Shown here in pieces: positions 23,817 through 35,873 of a stretch of DNA of 64,000 bases. Source of the stretch: Cubamyces lactineus (Eukaryota > Basidiomycota > Agaricomycetes > Polyporales > Polyporaceae). A model generated the notes under the pieces. It had not been told where the DNA came from, made no database searches, and was given only the letters and a program-made list of their open reading frames with translations. The translations under genes were made by a program, and so were the position numbers. Location: NCBI GenBank assembly GCA_022376465.1, contig JACDTU010000022.1:124001-188000 (forward strand). The letters run 5' to 3'. How positions within the stretch are numbered: the first letter of the stretch is position 1; every line of letters starts with the position of its first letter.

Positions 23817-24932
23817 CGACATTGGGGCTACCGCTGCAAACCGTGGAAGTCACAGTTAACATCCATTGCTGGTCTAAGGCGTGTGAGTGTCCGCCATACT
23901 CGTGATACTGCTCGGGCCCTGACTTCGTTGTGTGGTTGTTCCAGCTCTTCCTGCCGTTCTGGAGATCAATCATAAACAACATGGTTTTCGAAACAAGCCC
24001 GAGGGTAGGCTGCCTTGGTGTGACTGCGTGTACACTGGAGAGCACGAGTGATGTGCTTGAACCTCCGTGAGGTGCCACTACCGCTTACCTCGCGAGGGAA
24101 CTGTATATCGGCAAGGCCGCCACGGATATCCTAGCCTGGTGTCTTAACTCTGCTCGTCCCCCGAAACCATGACCTCACTACCTTCCTTCCATTACTTCAA
24201 ACTGAACTCATGGAACCCGCGGCTCCATTCGTCTCTGTCGATCCCCACCAGACGGGATGAACCACTTATCGACGCGTACCGCCGTAGTGCTCTGTCTCTG
24301 CGGACCCGTTCTCCTGCACCGCCCCCACCAATGTCGAGAAGGGCCTTCGCCCGCCGCGGGTCGTCCCGGCACTCCCCCTTCGCCAATGGCTTTATCACAT
24401 CCTTTGGTGCAATTCCCCCGTAACACGCTAGATGCCCAACGTGCTGAGGATCTGGCGGGGTATCATTGCCGTCTACCAGTTCCCGTATCGTCCCCTACTC
24501 CTCGATCAAGAATTCCCGCAGTACTGAAGGCTCGGACACTGTATCGCCTCTTCCGGGATTCTTATAGTATACGATGACCTATTGCTTGTTACATCATCGT
24601 CTCCTACGTTCCGAACCTTATGCTCTCCCATTGCCGGTACCTCATTTCCCCACCCTGATCCCTTCTGTCGTCGAACCTCTGTATGTAGTAGCGGATTTGG
24701 ATTGGAGTTGTAATGGTGTTGTAATACCTCCTACCAAATCGCGATATGTAGCTCTGTACCCTGTACTATGTTCGCGAGATTCTGTCCGCTCGATATTATG
24801 GTAAATCGGACGTCGCGAAGATGAATCTACCATTGGCAAAGGTCTCATACATGGTGAGAACAGCACAGAGGGAACAAGGTAGCCAGGCATGTCTAATCGG
24901 AGAGTAGGCCAGCCTATCTCTGTCCTCGAGGT
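23817..24932. other. Intergenic, possible degraded coding remnant
   Basis: Spacer of 1,116 bp between converging genes. Plus-strand frames near 24169-24577 could be joined into one longer proline/arginine-rich frame by shifting frame, but no family motif or credible splice sites support a gene. I treat it as non-coding. Confidence 0.4.
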
Positions 24933-27488
24933 CTATGCACCCTCAACAAAGAAAGCTGACTCGGTTTGCATCTAGACAGACCAATCCTGTCAAGATCGAT
25001 TCTTGATAGCGATACAACGGGACAACTACTCACCCATGGCTCGTCGCGGCCGGCTGCATACTTGGGCGGCGGACGCTCCCAGCACACCAACCGGTCGATC
25101 TCTTCCTGACTACGAAGCGGGAGCACGATTCCAAGCTCGTAGTTGTTGATCTAACAGTTTGGTATCAGCATTGATTCGTGCACGGAGGGCGGAAGGCGTC
25201 GTGTCGAGACGTACGTTGAGCACAGGGCTGAAACCCGACCCGGAGAGCGTGCCCCATGCAGAGGGCGTGAAGTTGTGCGAGCCGACATAGAGCCACCCAA
25301 CGAACGGCTCCTTGTGGCTATCGTCGTCCCCGTCCCCACGCTCACTGCCGCCCGAGTCGCTCGGCGTCGTCGACGCACGCTGTCGGCCGTCGAGGGTGCC
25401 TTGCTTATCCTGGAAGGTACCGAGGATCATCTGCACGCGCGTGAGCTTGGTCCATGGTTGTTGACAGGAATCGAGAGGACGATGGTACCTTGGAGTGCAT
25501 GAGCACGCGCCCGCGCTTGCTCCTCGACTGGTGGAACAGGTTCCGAGGGAAGTTCGCGCCCTCCCACTGCTTCCGTCTGCAGAACATCGTGCCGCCACCC
25601 TAGGCCCCGCCATGGCCGTATGAGTAATGGCTCACTATGATCGGCCAAAGTGGAAGCCAAACTCACCGCCTCTCCGAGCACGCTCTCGCGCACATATTGC
25701 GCAGTGGGATACAAGATCTTGACGTTGGGGTACGGTGTCTTGGAACGACGTGCCTTGGTCATCTCGAGCCACTTCTGCGGCGATTCTCCTCGTGCGCATT
25801 TGTAGAATTCGTTCATCCACATTGTGCTGTAGTTTCCGATAGAAGACCCCTGTATGCAAAAGTTGAGTTAGGACGTATATGGATCCGATACTGGGTCAGA
25901 GGACGCAGACCTGGCACTCTAGGACGAGCTCCTTGTCCCCTGGTGTTGCCGCGCCCATGTCCATGACGGCCTTCATGAGACGAGTGTGCCCAGTAAGAAT
26001 CACCTGAATACGATACATCCTCAGACACTTTCGGGGCTTATCACAGATTACACGATTCACCTTCGGCCACCCCTCGTGCTTGCCTGCGAGTGAGGGTACC
26101 AATGCGGCCTTGACACGGGAAAAATCCCAGTGTGACCGAAGATGCTCCAATCGCTTGAGCGGGAGATTCGGATGCTGCATGGGACATGCACGACACTGTC
26201 AGCGGGAGATCGAACGTGCCTGCACATCCCTCACATCTGTGGTTAAATGGTTGACGAGTGCCGGAGCGACGTTCAGTGCGTGCAGCACGCGGACCATGGC
26301 TGCTGCGAAATCTTCAGTATTTGCAGGTGGAGTGATAGGCTCGGCACGCTTGGGAACGTCTTGAACCCATACGGACTAGTAAACTTGTTTCAACAACATC
26401 TTTGGGCAGTGCAAAAAATGGAGGTCGGCTTACGTTCTCAATATCGCGCCAATCGTATTCAACGAGATTGGCCGTTGAGACGATGATGCGCAGACGGCCG
26501 GTCTTGTAGAACAACTAGTAGAAGGGATGAATGTTATCGTCGAGATGACGCCGTGCCACTGATGAGCCTTACTAGCATGAACTGCGGATCGTGGATGAAT
26601 ACTGGGACAATATCGTAATAAAAGCCGTCAAACCTTCATATGCATACAACCGAATCCATTACGCAGAAACGGTGTCGTCCTAATCCAATTAGGCAAGATT
26701 GCCTTGAGGGAGGCATCCCCTAATCGTTGTCGATAAGTTGTCACTAGTAGGTGGATGGACTGCCGTCAGCATAACTCACCAGTTGGGCTGTGGTCTACCG
26801 CAATCACCGGCGTGCCAAGAGCGAAAAACTTATATACCCAAGGATAGTTCCAGCAGAAGGCTGAAACAATCGCGAACTCTATATCTGCTTTCTGGATACA
26901 GATCAGGGTCGGGAGAGTATCACATTGACACGCCATCCTCACCGGAGAGATGATCTCTGACAATCTAAAGACAGGACGATTGTCTTTCTGGCGATCTACG
27001 TGTGCGTTGGCAGTCTGCCGCAGCTCACCATCCCAGAAGAGACCCGAGCCTTCATTTGCAGCGCTAGCACTAGGCCTCTGTCCGGCTAGGCTGGTCGTAC
27101 TGGCTGTCGGTGCAGGGTTGCTAAATGAAGCAGAGATGTACGCGTTGGCACGACGTGCACCGTCACGAGAAGCAGATGAGATGTGCTGCCTTTTCGCACC
27201 GCGAGGTTGGATCTCTTGGATCTCTTCGTCTGAGTCGTTTGCAGCCTGACTGACTCCAGGATCAATGTCAGGTCGGCGGCGCTTGAGCCTTTCGAGGCGA
27301 GCGCGTTCGTCCTGCGCTCGTTGAGATAGAAATGCTGACGCGGCGGAAGCGCTGCTAGAGGTAGGTTCGCCGTTTTGCGCAGGTGCTGCAGGAGGTGATT
27401 GAACTTGAGCAACCTTCTTGGACTCCTCCATAGCACGCTTGAGGTCCGCTGCAAAACGAGCTTCCTCCTCCTCCTCGTCGAGTACCAT
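24933..27488 (-). CDS. tdp1: Tyrosyl-DNA phosphodiesterase 1
   Basis: Nuclear phospholipase D-superfamily enzyme that hydrolyses the 3'-phosphotyrosyl bond left by stalled topoisomerase I. The N-terminal exon starts MVLDEEEEEARFAADL and KRAMEESKK, which fits a ubiquitin-interacting motif (acidic run, then Leu-x-x-Ala-Met-x-x-Ser). A low-complexity linker and the catalytic region SGLFWDGELRQTAN follow. HKD-type site one is split by an intron: CMHMK joined to FML, near 26560-26630. It is followed by LRIIVSTANLVEYDWRDIEN. Site two is GRVLMHSK joined to MILGTF, then WLYVGSHNFTPSAWG (near 25270) with its Asn. The end is INNYELGIVLPL...AAGRDEPW plus a last tiny exon MQTESAFFVEGA. One intron (about 26892-26942, after IISP) is 51 nt, in frame and free of stops, so retention would add 17 residues. 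Confidence 0.93.
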
Positions 27489-28170
27489 TCTGGTCTCTCG
27501 CTTGCTCGCTTCTATGGCTCTACGAGGGTTCTTTTGTTTGGCATGCTACCCAGCGCATGCTCACCCCAAGTGCCACACACCTCGCCAACTCATGGTCTTC
27601 ATGATATCTGTCCATTAGAGATGAATGAATGCAATGGCTCGATAGGCTGGAAGAATGGTGGGAGAGGACGAGAAAGGAAGAGGCAGATAAAGAGACGCTC
27701 TTCTGTTGCGAATGCCGCCACAGTGGCGCCGGCGAGTCGTCGCACGCGACGCGACGGTCACGTGACTGGCACTTATCATACTATGAATTGGAAGCAAAGC
27801 CTGGCCTCTGCAACGCGGTCAACGACCACTGCTACTGGGTACATACCTAGTATCACTCTGTTGACCATCTAAATGAGGTATACGAGATCCCTGGTACAAC
27901 TTGAATATACAGCAAGGGCGACGTTGAGTTCGACATGACAGTACACGAGCATCGCGCCAGTCTTGAGAGATCGTCGACGCTAAACATTACAATATAACGC
28001 ATTGCGATTGACTGTCAGTGAGTGCTTGCCATTTTAGAGTTACTCTCGTGAAAGCCTAAGAAGTAGTCATTTACAATTATACGTACAGTCTATAACTATG
28101 CAACAAGACCACTATGCGATCTTCCATCCAACTATGCAACATATACAGTGAGGCGTTTATCACCCTAGGC
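27489..28170. other. Intergenic: tdp1 promoter and 3' region of the reductase gene
   Basis: Spacer of 682 bp between two minus-strand genes. AT-rich stretches (27880-28130) fit 3' UTR sequence of the upstream reductase gene. The plus-strand frame at 27399-27872 overlaps tdp1 exon 1 in antisense and is not a gene. Confidence 0.45.
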
Positions 28171-31100
28171 CTAAGCCTTCACGTGTCCGACTTTCTGCCA
28201 GAACTTCACGTAGTTGAGCGCGTCCTCCCGCCCAATCGGCCGCGCAGAAGCCAGACTCTTCGAGCACCGCACCGCCTTCTCCGTGCTCAACGGGACCGCG
28301 GCACCGCCCATGCCTTCGCTCTTGAAGAACCCAAGCAGGTTGTGCGCGGCATCGTGCTGGCCGACGCCCGGGCCTGTGCTCGCAGCGGCAGCGGACTTCT
28401 CCAGCTTCGCAATCCACTCCGCATACGGGACGGTCGGGACACCGAGGTGCTCTGCTATCGGGATGAAGACGTCGTTCCACTGGACGGGCTTTGGCGAGAC
28501 GAGGTGCAGTGCACGTTCACCGCTGTCAACCATGTCCTGAAGCGTCGCCGCGACAACATCCACGGCAACCCAAGTGATCTCCTACAACGATTGTTGAGAG
28601 ACAGGTTCATTCTAGCAGCGTTCTGAACAACGTACCTCGTCTTTGACCGGGATGCAACCCAGACGCTGGCTTGCACGCACAAGTGCAGCAACCCATTCAG
28701 TCGTGTTCCAACCACCGGTACGTTGGTCACCGCTGACTTGGCCAACACGGACGGCAGTCGCACGTAGGCCCGTCTTCTCCGCTGCCCTCCGGAAGAGCTG
28801 CTCAGTCACCCATTTGCTCTCACTATAGCCGGTGCCAACCGCGAGATCGGGTTCCGTCTCAATGGTTTCCACAGCCGGACCTGAGCCTGAGTAGTCTGGT
28901 GTGATTGTCAATGAGTTATGGCGCACGCTGTGCAGTACAAACAAGCACGTACTGCGCATAGACGAGATGGAGCTGACAAAGAGGACGCGCGGGCCGCCAG
29001 GGATGGGCGAGGTCAGGGCGAGGTCAAGCAAGTTGCGCGCGCCTGCGATGAGAGGTTCGAACGACGGTAGCGAGACTTGGAAGTCCACACGCCAAGCTGT
29101 ACGTAAACGAGTTAGCACCAGTTGCCCTGAACCTGAAGGGACATCAAACGCACCATTATGCAGAACCTGCGTAACGCTCTCCCTCATCTATCACAGACAT
29201 GCCGTCAATAACGTTACTACACACGCAGCATCAAGCTCACCTGCTCGTACGACTCCTTGCTCAACCCGAAGTACGGCTTCGCCAGGTCGACCGCATGGAA
29301 CACAACCCTGCCCGACTCCAGCAAGCTCGTGTCCAAGCTCCACTGCTTGAACGCCTCCTTCTGCCTCGCCGCGAGCGCCTGTACTGAGCCCGAGGACTCG
29401 CGGTTGAGCGCGTAGACCTTTGCAACGTCTGATCGCTCGAGCAACTGCGCGAGGAGGTGCGAGCCGAGGCGGCCAGTCGTCCCTGTGACAAGCACCGTCT
29501 CCACGCCAACCCCGTTAGCATGACCGTTGGCATGGCCGTTCGCGTAGCCGTTGGCGTGCCCGTTGGCCGCAGGCTTTTCGGGGAAGCGCCGCTCGAGCCC
29601 CGCGCTGTATTTGTCAAGGAGCGTACGCATACGCTCGATCGCGGCGGCGCGCTCCGCGGCAGGGTCGACAGCATCTTTGCCCGAGATGAGATGCGATAGG
29701 AAACTCGACAGCGCGCTGATGCTCGGGTGCGCGTAGACAAAGTTGGACGGGATGTCGTGGGTGTTGACGTTGGACGCGACACGCAGCGCGTGGATAAGCG
29801 TGTTGCGGATCCAAGTGGCTTGCAGACTGTCATGATTCGTAAATGCCCACATCAGTTCTCTGCATGTATACCCTCCGTGCTGAGCGAAACTGAGTCACCT
29901 GTCACAGCCCTGCTGGAAGATGTCGTCCTCATCCTTGACATCGTTGTTCTTCATGACCTTGCGCACGACGCTCGCCACATACTCGCGCACGGTCTCAGGT
30001 GCCCAGTCGCGTGGCGGGCCCAAGTCGATTTGAGAAGACTCCTCAACCCGCTTGTAGAGCGCGTCGATCTCCTCGGTGTACGCCTTGATGCAGACCTGTC
30101 GGCGGGGCGTGCCCTTCGCGGTGTACTCAAGAGGCTTATTCGGCGACGTCACCATGATCATCTTGCGAAGAGCGTCAATGATCTACATCACCAAGATAGG
30201 TCTGGCAGCCATACCTCCTTGAACACGCGCGAATGAGATGGAGCGAAGGCGTTCATCTTCTCAATCGATGGCCTGTACGATCTACGTCAGACATCGAGAC
30301 AATCGTTCCGGCCAATGAGGCGTACCAAATCTTGTTCCGGTACTCTTCCAGCTTCGCCTCATCGTTAGGGTCGAAGGGCTCCTTGGGCTGTATAAGGATA
30401 CCGTTCTGGAACCGCCCACGGCCGAACATGAGGCAGGCGTGTACGTGTGGGTCCTGCACCAGGATCGCCTCTGCGCGACGTGAGCCACAATTATTGAATA
30501 TGGCAGCGGAAATGAAACTTACCGAGTGGAGCAGGGTTAGTCTGCGAGCACCCCAAGCTGCATGTGAGCGTGTGGACACGTGTTGGGAATACGGATGAGC
30601 ACTGACCTTCTCGCCTGTCGAGAGCATGAGCTGGTCATCTGCACGCCCAAACACACGGAAGAGGTTGTGCTTCGTGGGGTGGCGCTGTAGGAGATCGCTA
30701 GTCGAGTACGCCGGGCGGCCATCGATGATTCCGTTGAAGACATTCGGGGTAAAAGTAGGAGAATCCTAGGATTGACATATCAAATAATCAACCGTCTGCT
30801 GCCATGATGCGTAGATTCTAAAATCACTGACAAACGCAACGGGCTCGAAGATGTCAGGCTGCCCCTCTTGCGGGAGGAGGCGAATGTCGATGTGCGGCGA
30901 AATCTGGAAGTAGTCCCACTCGGACTTTTCCATCGCATCCGGGTCTGGAATGAGACGCACGCACGACCCAAGCTCGGTCCTGCACAAAACGACGATGACA
31001 GTACCAATGGATATTAGAGCATAATACAATAGCTAGGTTCAATGGAAACACTGACGAGCCATAGAAGGGAATAAGAGCAATGCCCTCCGATGCGAGGTGG

Positions 31101-32639
31101 TCGCCGATCTGCTTGTTCATAGGAGCGCCAGCGTAGATCTGTTGAATCCTCATCAGCCAAGAATACACCAAGTCCAGTAGCAGGATTACTTGCCATCGCA
31201 CGCAAAGTCCTGACTTTATCCCTGTTGGCCGGGTCGCGAGCCCATGTCTGCAATAATCGTACGCACTCAGCCGACTTGCACTATCCGGAAGCTGCACCGT
31301 CACTTGCCTCGATGAACGCGGGAACACAGTACACAATCTCGCTCCGGGTCGCAACGAGAGCGTCAAGGAACACCTCTGGCGTCGGTACCACTGGCGGCGT
31401 AGTAGGCTTGAACATCGTCCACACCACGCCGGTATAGACCTATCACGTGGTCGCGATTAGTGGCCGCGGGAGAAGACTGAAACGACAAGATTCAAACACT
31501 CACCGACCACATCAGCATGAGCGCGCCCATCGCATCTGCGACATTGGGGCCAGCGCGTCAGTCTGTCTCAGCCATCCGTGCTGCGAGAATGAGACCGGAC
31601 ATACGGAACATGGGATTGGGATGCGCGGCGACTCTGACGCCACAGAAGTCCACATCGCCGAAGACTGACAGGGGCACGCCAAATGTTAGATACGGAAGCC
31701 GCGGTGTGCGCAGAGGACGGAGGCTTACAGACGAAGGTGCCCCACTTCCTGTAGTTCTTGTCCAAGAACTTGATGGGCTTAGGGAAGGCGGTAGAACCTG
31801 GGCACAAGTGTCAGCTATGAGAACGTGCTTGACAGACAGCAGCGGACGCAGTCGTCCCGCTGACCCGCGTCATGCCGGCAGCTGAGATTCGCAGTGGAGG
31901 CGTGTTACGATACTTACCGGACGAATGAAGGATCAGACACGTCTTGTCCGGGCTCACTTTACCCATCGGCACGAGCGCATCGTCGCCCCCAGGACCGTAG
32001 AGGTCCTCGAACGTCGGCATGGGGAGGAGTTCGAGTTCGCGCCCCTCCTTCGCGAGCAGCTCGATCGTCTCGTGCGCAAGACGCTGCATCGCGGGATCCG
32101 CGCTCACGTACATCTGGCGGACGCCCGTCTTAGACACCAGATGCGCCACCGCGATCGCAGAGTTGCGCGTCGAAATGGGGAAAACGGTCAGGCCGAGGTA
32201 CATAATCGCCATCTTGTGCGTGTAGAACGAGATGGAATCTGTGGCAAGGGCGTGAGCGGCGAGTCCGTGCTATGCAAGATAGGAGGGGACGCCCACCTGC
32301 GGTGGCGAGAATGCCGATGATGGGCGGGTCGTTCTCGCTCTTTCCCTCCTGCACTTTGGCGTAGTAGTCCGCTTGACGCTGGTAGTCCCGGGAGACGATG
32401 GTTGCGCCCTTGCGGATGGCGCGCCATACCTCGGGGAACCGGATGACACGTTCTTGCCCATCGTCGTCGTAGACGAACACGGGGTGCTCCGGGCTATTTT
32501 TCGCATGGAACTCGAACAACTCAGGCCCAGTGAGTGTCGTGTCCAGCTCCACACGCCGGAATGTCTTGTTGTTCGCTCCCTGCACCGTCTGTATCTTGGG
32601 GTTGTAGAATCCAGGTGCGTTCTGGAGAGTCGTCATCAT
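28171..32639 (-). CDS. NRPS-like adenylate-forming reductase (A-T-R)
   Basis: A carboxylic-acid reductase-type enzyme: the adenylation domain activates an acid with ATP, the thiolation domain carries it as a thioester, and the NADPH reductase domain releases it as an aldehyde or alcohol. From MMTTLQNAPGFYNPK the A domain shows LILHSSGSTAFPKPIKF (A3, across an intron near 31800-31910), FYGSTELGS (A5), YSTSDLL (A7), FRVFGRADDQLMLSTGEK (A8) and a Lys in PLEYTAKGTPRRQ (A10). The T domain has the phosphopantetheine Ser in DIFQQGCDSLQATW, joined across an intron near 29828-29898. A GHAN-repeat linker precedes the reductase: VLVTGTTGRLGSHLLAQLL (Rossmann), VLFVSSISSM and the YSESKW catalytic Tyr/Lys pair (near 28820). 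Length is about 1,080-1,100 residues, with many introns. The substrate is unknown. It lacks the longer N-terminal layout of alpha-aminoadipate reductase, so a specialised-metabolite role is more likely. Confidence 0.9.
29511..29568 (-). repeat. Tandem repeat coding a Gly-His-Ala-Asn linker
   Basis: About five imperfect 12-bp units code NGHANGYANGHANGHANG between the thiolation and reductase domains. The repeats differ at third positions. This is likely a flexible, expandable interdomain linker. Confidence 0.8.
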
Positions 32640-35600
32640 AGGCTGTATGTTGTTGTTACGGTAGCAGTGAAAGGGCACGGGCTAGACAGGAGGAAGGGAG
32701 AGCGATGTCAGGGGAGGGGGTGTCAGTGACCGGGCCTGCCACGGTCGAGGGACGAATATATATGTTTGTTGCGGAATCATCTACTGCCATGCTGATGATT
32801 TCTTCGCGAGTGTTTCTGTTCTGATTGCAAAGCGAAAGTGACGGCTAGGTGCGACTGGCGAGGCCCCTGTTAGGCAGTTGGGAGGGTACGTTGCCGGCAG
32901 ATCGACTCTGTTGACCGAAATCCACTCTGCGCACGCGTAGTGTCGCAAACGAGCGCTTCGCGCGCGAAAGATTTCGCCTGGAGATCAACCCAATCCTACG
33001 GTTCGCTCCTCCATATTGCGTCCACGTTTTGCCCAATCCGCTGTTCGCAGCAGCAGGAAAGAGAAGCCACCATCGGACTGCACGCTCTCGTATATACCGA
33101 GCTGGCTGTTACGTATGTGTGGCAGGGCCGGCGGTCCAGATCCTCCTTACCGTCTGCGATCCGTCACGGACGACAGAGTAACGTGTGCACGGTACCGGTC
33201 GTCCCGATGACGAAATGCTGCTAATGTATAGCATGTATATCTTTGTCACGGTTGGTACAAGGTCCAGGTTCGTTCATTCGCAGTATCCATGGGTCGAGAA
33301 ACATAGGCTTCTGCAAATAGTCAAGATTGAGGCTGCGGCCAGAGCTGGGGAGCAGAGCCTGAAGGGTGATGTCAGACTTGATTGACAGCGTATGTTATGC
33401 CCATATCAGAAAAGAAGTAGGTTCACATGCGTACGATGCCATGAGGAAGCCGATGAAATGTTCCCAGCATCACCGGCCGATGGTCCAGAGGTTTCGAGAG
33501 TGTCAATGACTGTCGCCCTCACTGCACAGGCCTTCGGAGGGTTCCAAGCGTAATGCACTGTATCGCTCTAGGCTTGTGAGTCGTAATCAAGTATCGCGGA
33601 CATGTTGGTTTGCGTGCAAGTGAGCCAAAGTAGTGATATCTTCAGCAGGCCGCACTGGCTCGTTACCTGGCAAGAATAGGCGAGCGTGGGGATCTAGATC
33701 TCTAACGCCACGAGGAGATCAAGGCCGATGCGGTTGCCGCGGCTTTACTCCACCAGCCACACCAGTAATAGTGCAATTCACAGCACCCGTCGTGAATGCA
33801 CTGGCAAGACACCATGTACAGCAGGCATTCTTCTCTGTCAATACCCTGTGTTCCGCTGACAAACCTCCTTGAATGACGCACCTGTCTATGCAGATGTCTT
33901 TGGACTGAGAGAAGCGCACGCGTTGCTTCCCCGGCAAGCCCGTTGCATATCACGCGGGTTAGCATGTCTTCTAGGGCGTGAGCTCACTTCTTCAGCTTCT
34001 AGTAGAATGACTGGCGTCGGCTGCGAAGGATAACCTGCAGATCGTACCTTATCGGCTCAGTAGTTCGTACGTTCATTTTGAATATGTTCGCCGGCGGCCG
34101 CAGTGTGGTTGAGCGTGGTGAAGGGTGCCGGTCTTTGTGCGGTAGGCAAACAACTGAGACAAGCCGTCTTCCATTGGCCGACTTGCCCTTCGCGGAACGA
34201 GGACCGATGTGTCCCCTCAGCTGACGGGCCACCAATGCCACTGCCGAGTAGCATCGGTGGCAATTGATACGAAGAGAACCGCGGGCCGGACGTCGTACAC
34301 ATCGGATGAGGGACGGACGTCACAAGTCCACGGAGCAGAGCATATTTGACGGAAATGGAGGGTGCTCCGTTAATATGCAGGTAAGCCCAATTGCATTGAC
34401 GAAGCCGTTGTGTCCTCTGGAGCGCTCGACGGGGCGGTGACGGACGTCAGGCCTAGGACTGCTGTACATTACTGAATGCTCATCAAAGCCGACAGCACGT
34501 TCTTGACGCTTGTACTGATTGTTGCCGAATCCCGAGGGGCGACAGCGCTTGAACTGCTACCGAGCGAATCAGAGCGGCTACCAAACGCTGCGTATAGTGA
34601 GCCCTGTGGACCAACCTAATGCGTATTCAAGGTTGAGCGCTGTGATATCAGACACTTCCACGCCACTACTTCACGCACCTCAACTTCCCCGCTATCGCTG
34701 CTGAATCTATTGCGGAAAGGACGTTAGGGGGTTCCAGGTCATGTGCATGCTCTCGGGTTCTTTCGGTACATCCGTGCAATGCGGTCAAACTTTCTGAAGG
34801 CGCAGACAGGCTCTGGGTGAGCTGCGGTCTAAACTTAATCGTGTTATTGCCGTATGCCTGGAATCTAGACCAAATCACCAGCCCGAACCCTCGGAAGACA
34901 ATGTACGTCGTTGGGAGACGCAGGCGAGCGGACGACGACGGAGGACGTGTGAGGCTCAGCATGTCGGACATCGAGGCAAGGCATACCAATACTGGCCCAT
35001 TGGTGACAAGAATATGGCGGTCGCAGACGCCGCTCAGGATAGCAGAAACTTAGGGTTTGGAGTAGGACTGGCGGAGCGCCACGCATCTTGACGCGTTCTC
35101 CGCCATGGGTGATTGGGTCAGCTCGTATGGTCGGAAAGGGTGCCGAGCATTACAAGTATCTGAGGTGTAAGAAGTCAGCACACGCATCGTCCTCCTCGAG
35201 CAAGCGACAGGAAAAGGGCAAAACTCGCCGTGACGCCGACGAATCAGCGAATCAGTGGAGGGGGGTAGAAAATGCTAAAGCCGAAACAAACCTACTGTAC
35301 TATTGAATATCTGAGAAGTAGCGTCGCTCGTCACGGCTGGTGCTAGCTTATTGTATGTAAGAAGCACTTTCTGTGGAATGTCTGTGCAGAGCTTCCTCTG
35401 AGCTAGGGTGCTTCGAGCCATTTATCAGCCCCTGGAGTCTGAAGCATAGTCAGATCGAGAGACTGACCAACGATACCGATAGAAACTGGGCGGAGATTTC
35501 GGGATGACTCAGAAAAGCTGTAGATGAGTCAAAGCTGGCCCTCATGAATAGACTTGAGCTGAGCATGACGCAGACCCTCTTGCTGCCGTAGATGAAAGTG

Positions 35601-35873
35601 CACGAGTTACTTGTAGAATGTGTAATTGCCTTATTTGCGACATTATTCGTTGCCCGTGTTGAGAGTCATGGTGTGTGCGATATCGACATAGGGGGGCGAG
35701 GACTCGGGACCCGCAGGACATCGTGGCGACGCGTCGATGGGCGCCAAAATGTCACGAACACGTGCCCCGTGATTCGACGCGTCGTTGTTACCTGGTGTGG
35801 CGACTGGCCATGGCACTTCACCTGTTCAGTCCAAACCTCGTCGTGCGATTGCAACTTTGCCAGTATCACAGCC
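32640..35873. other. Long gene-poor region upstream of the reductase gene
   Basis: This 3.2-kb stretch lies between two genes transcribed away from each other. The part next to 32639 must hold the reductase promoter, and 35600-35873 the promoter of the coiled-coil gene. Between them, short frames on both strands overlap without motifs, and I see no repeats or transposase signatures. It may be old mobile-element debris; the sequence alone does not show it. Confidence 0.45.
32757..32763 (-). promoter_or_regulatory. TATA-like element of the reductase gene
   Basis: An ATATATA run on the minus strand lies about 118 nt before the predicted start at 32639, a usual distance for a fungal core promoter with a 60-90 nt leader. 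Evidence is position and sequence only. Confidence 0.35.

Noticed and set aside
24169..24577. Possible pseudogene between the F-box-like gene and tdp1
   Set aside because: It can be made longer only by arbitrary frame changes and shows no family motif.
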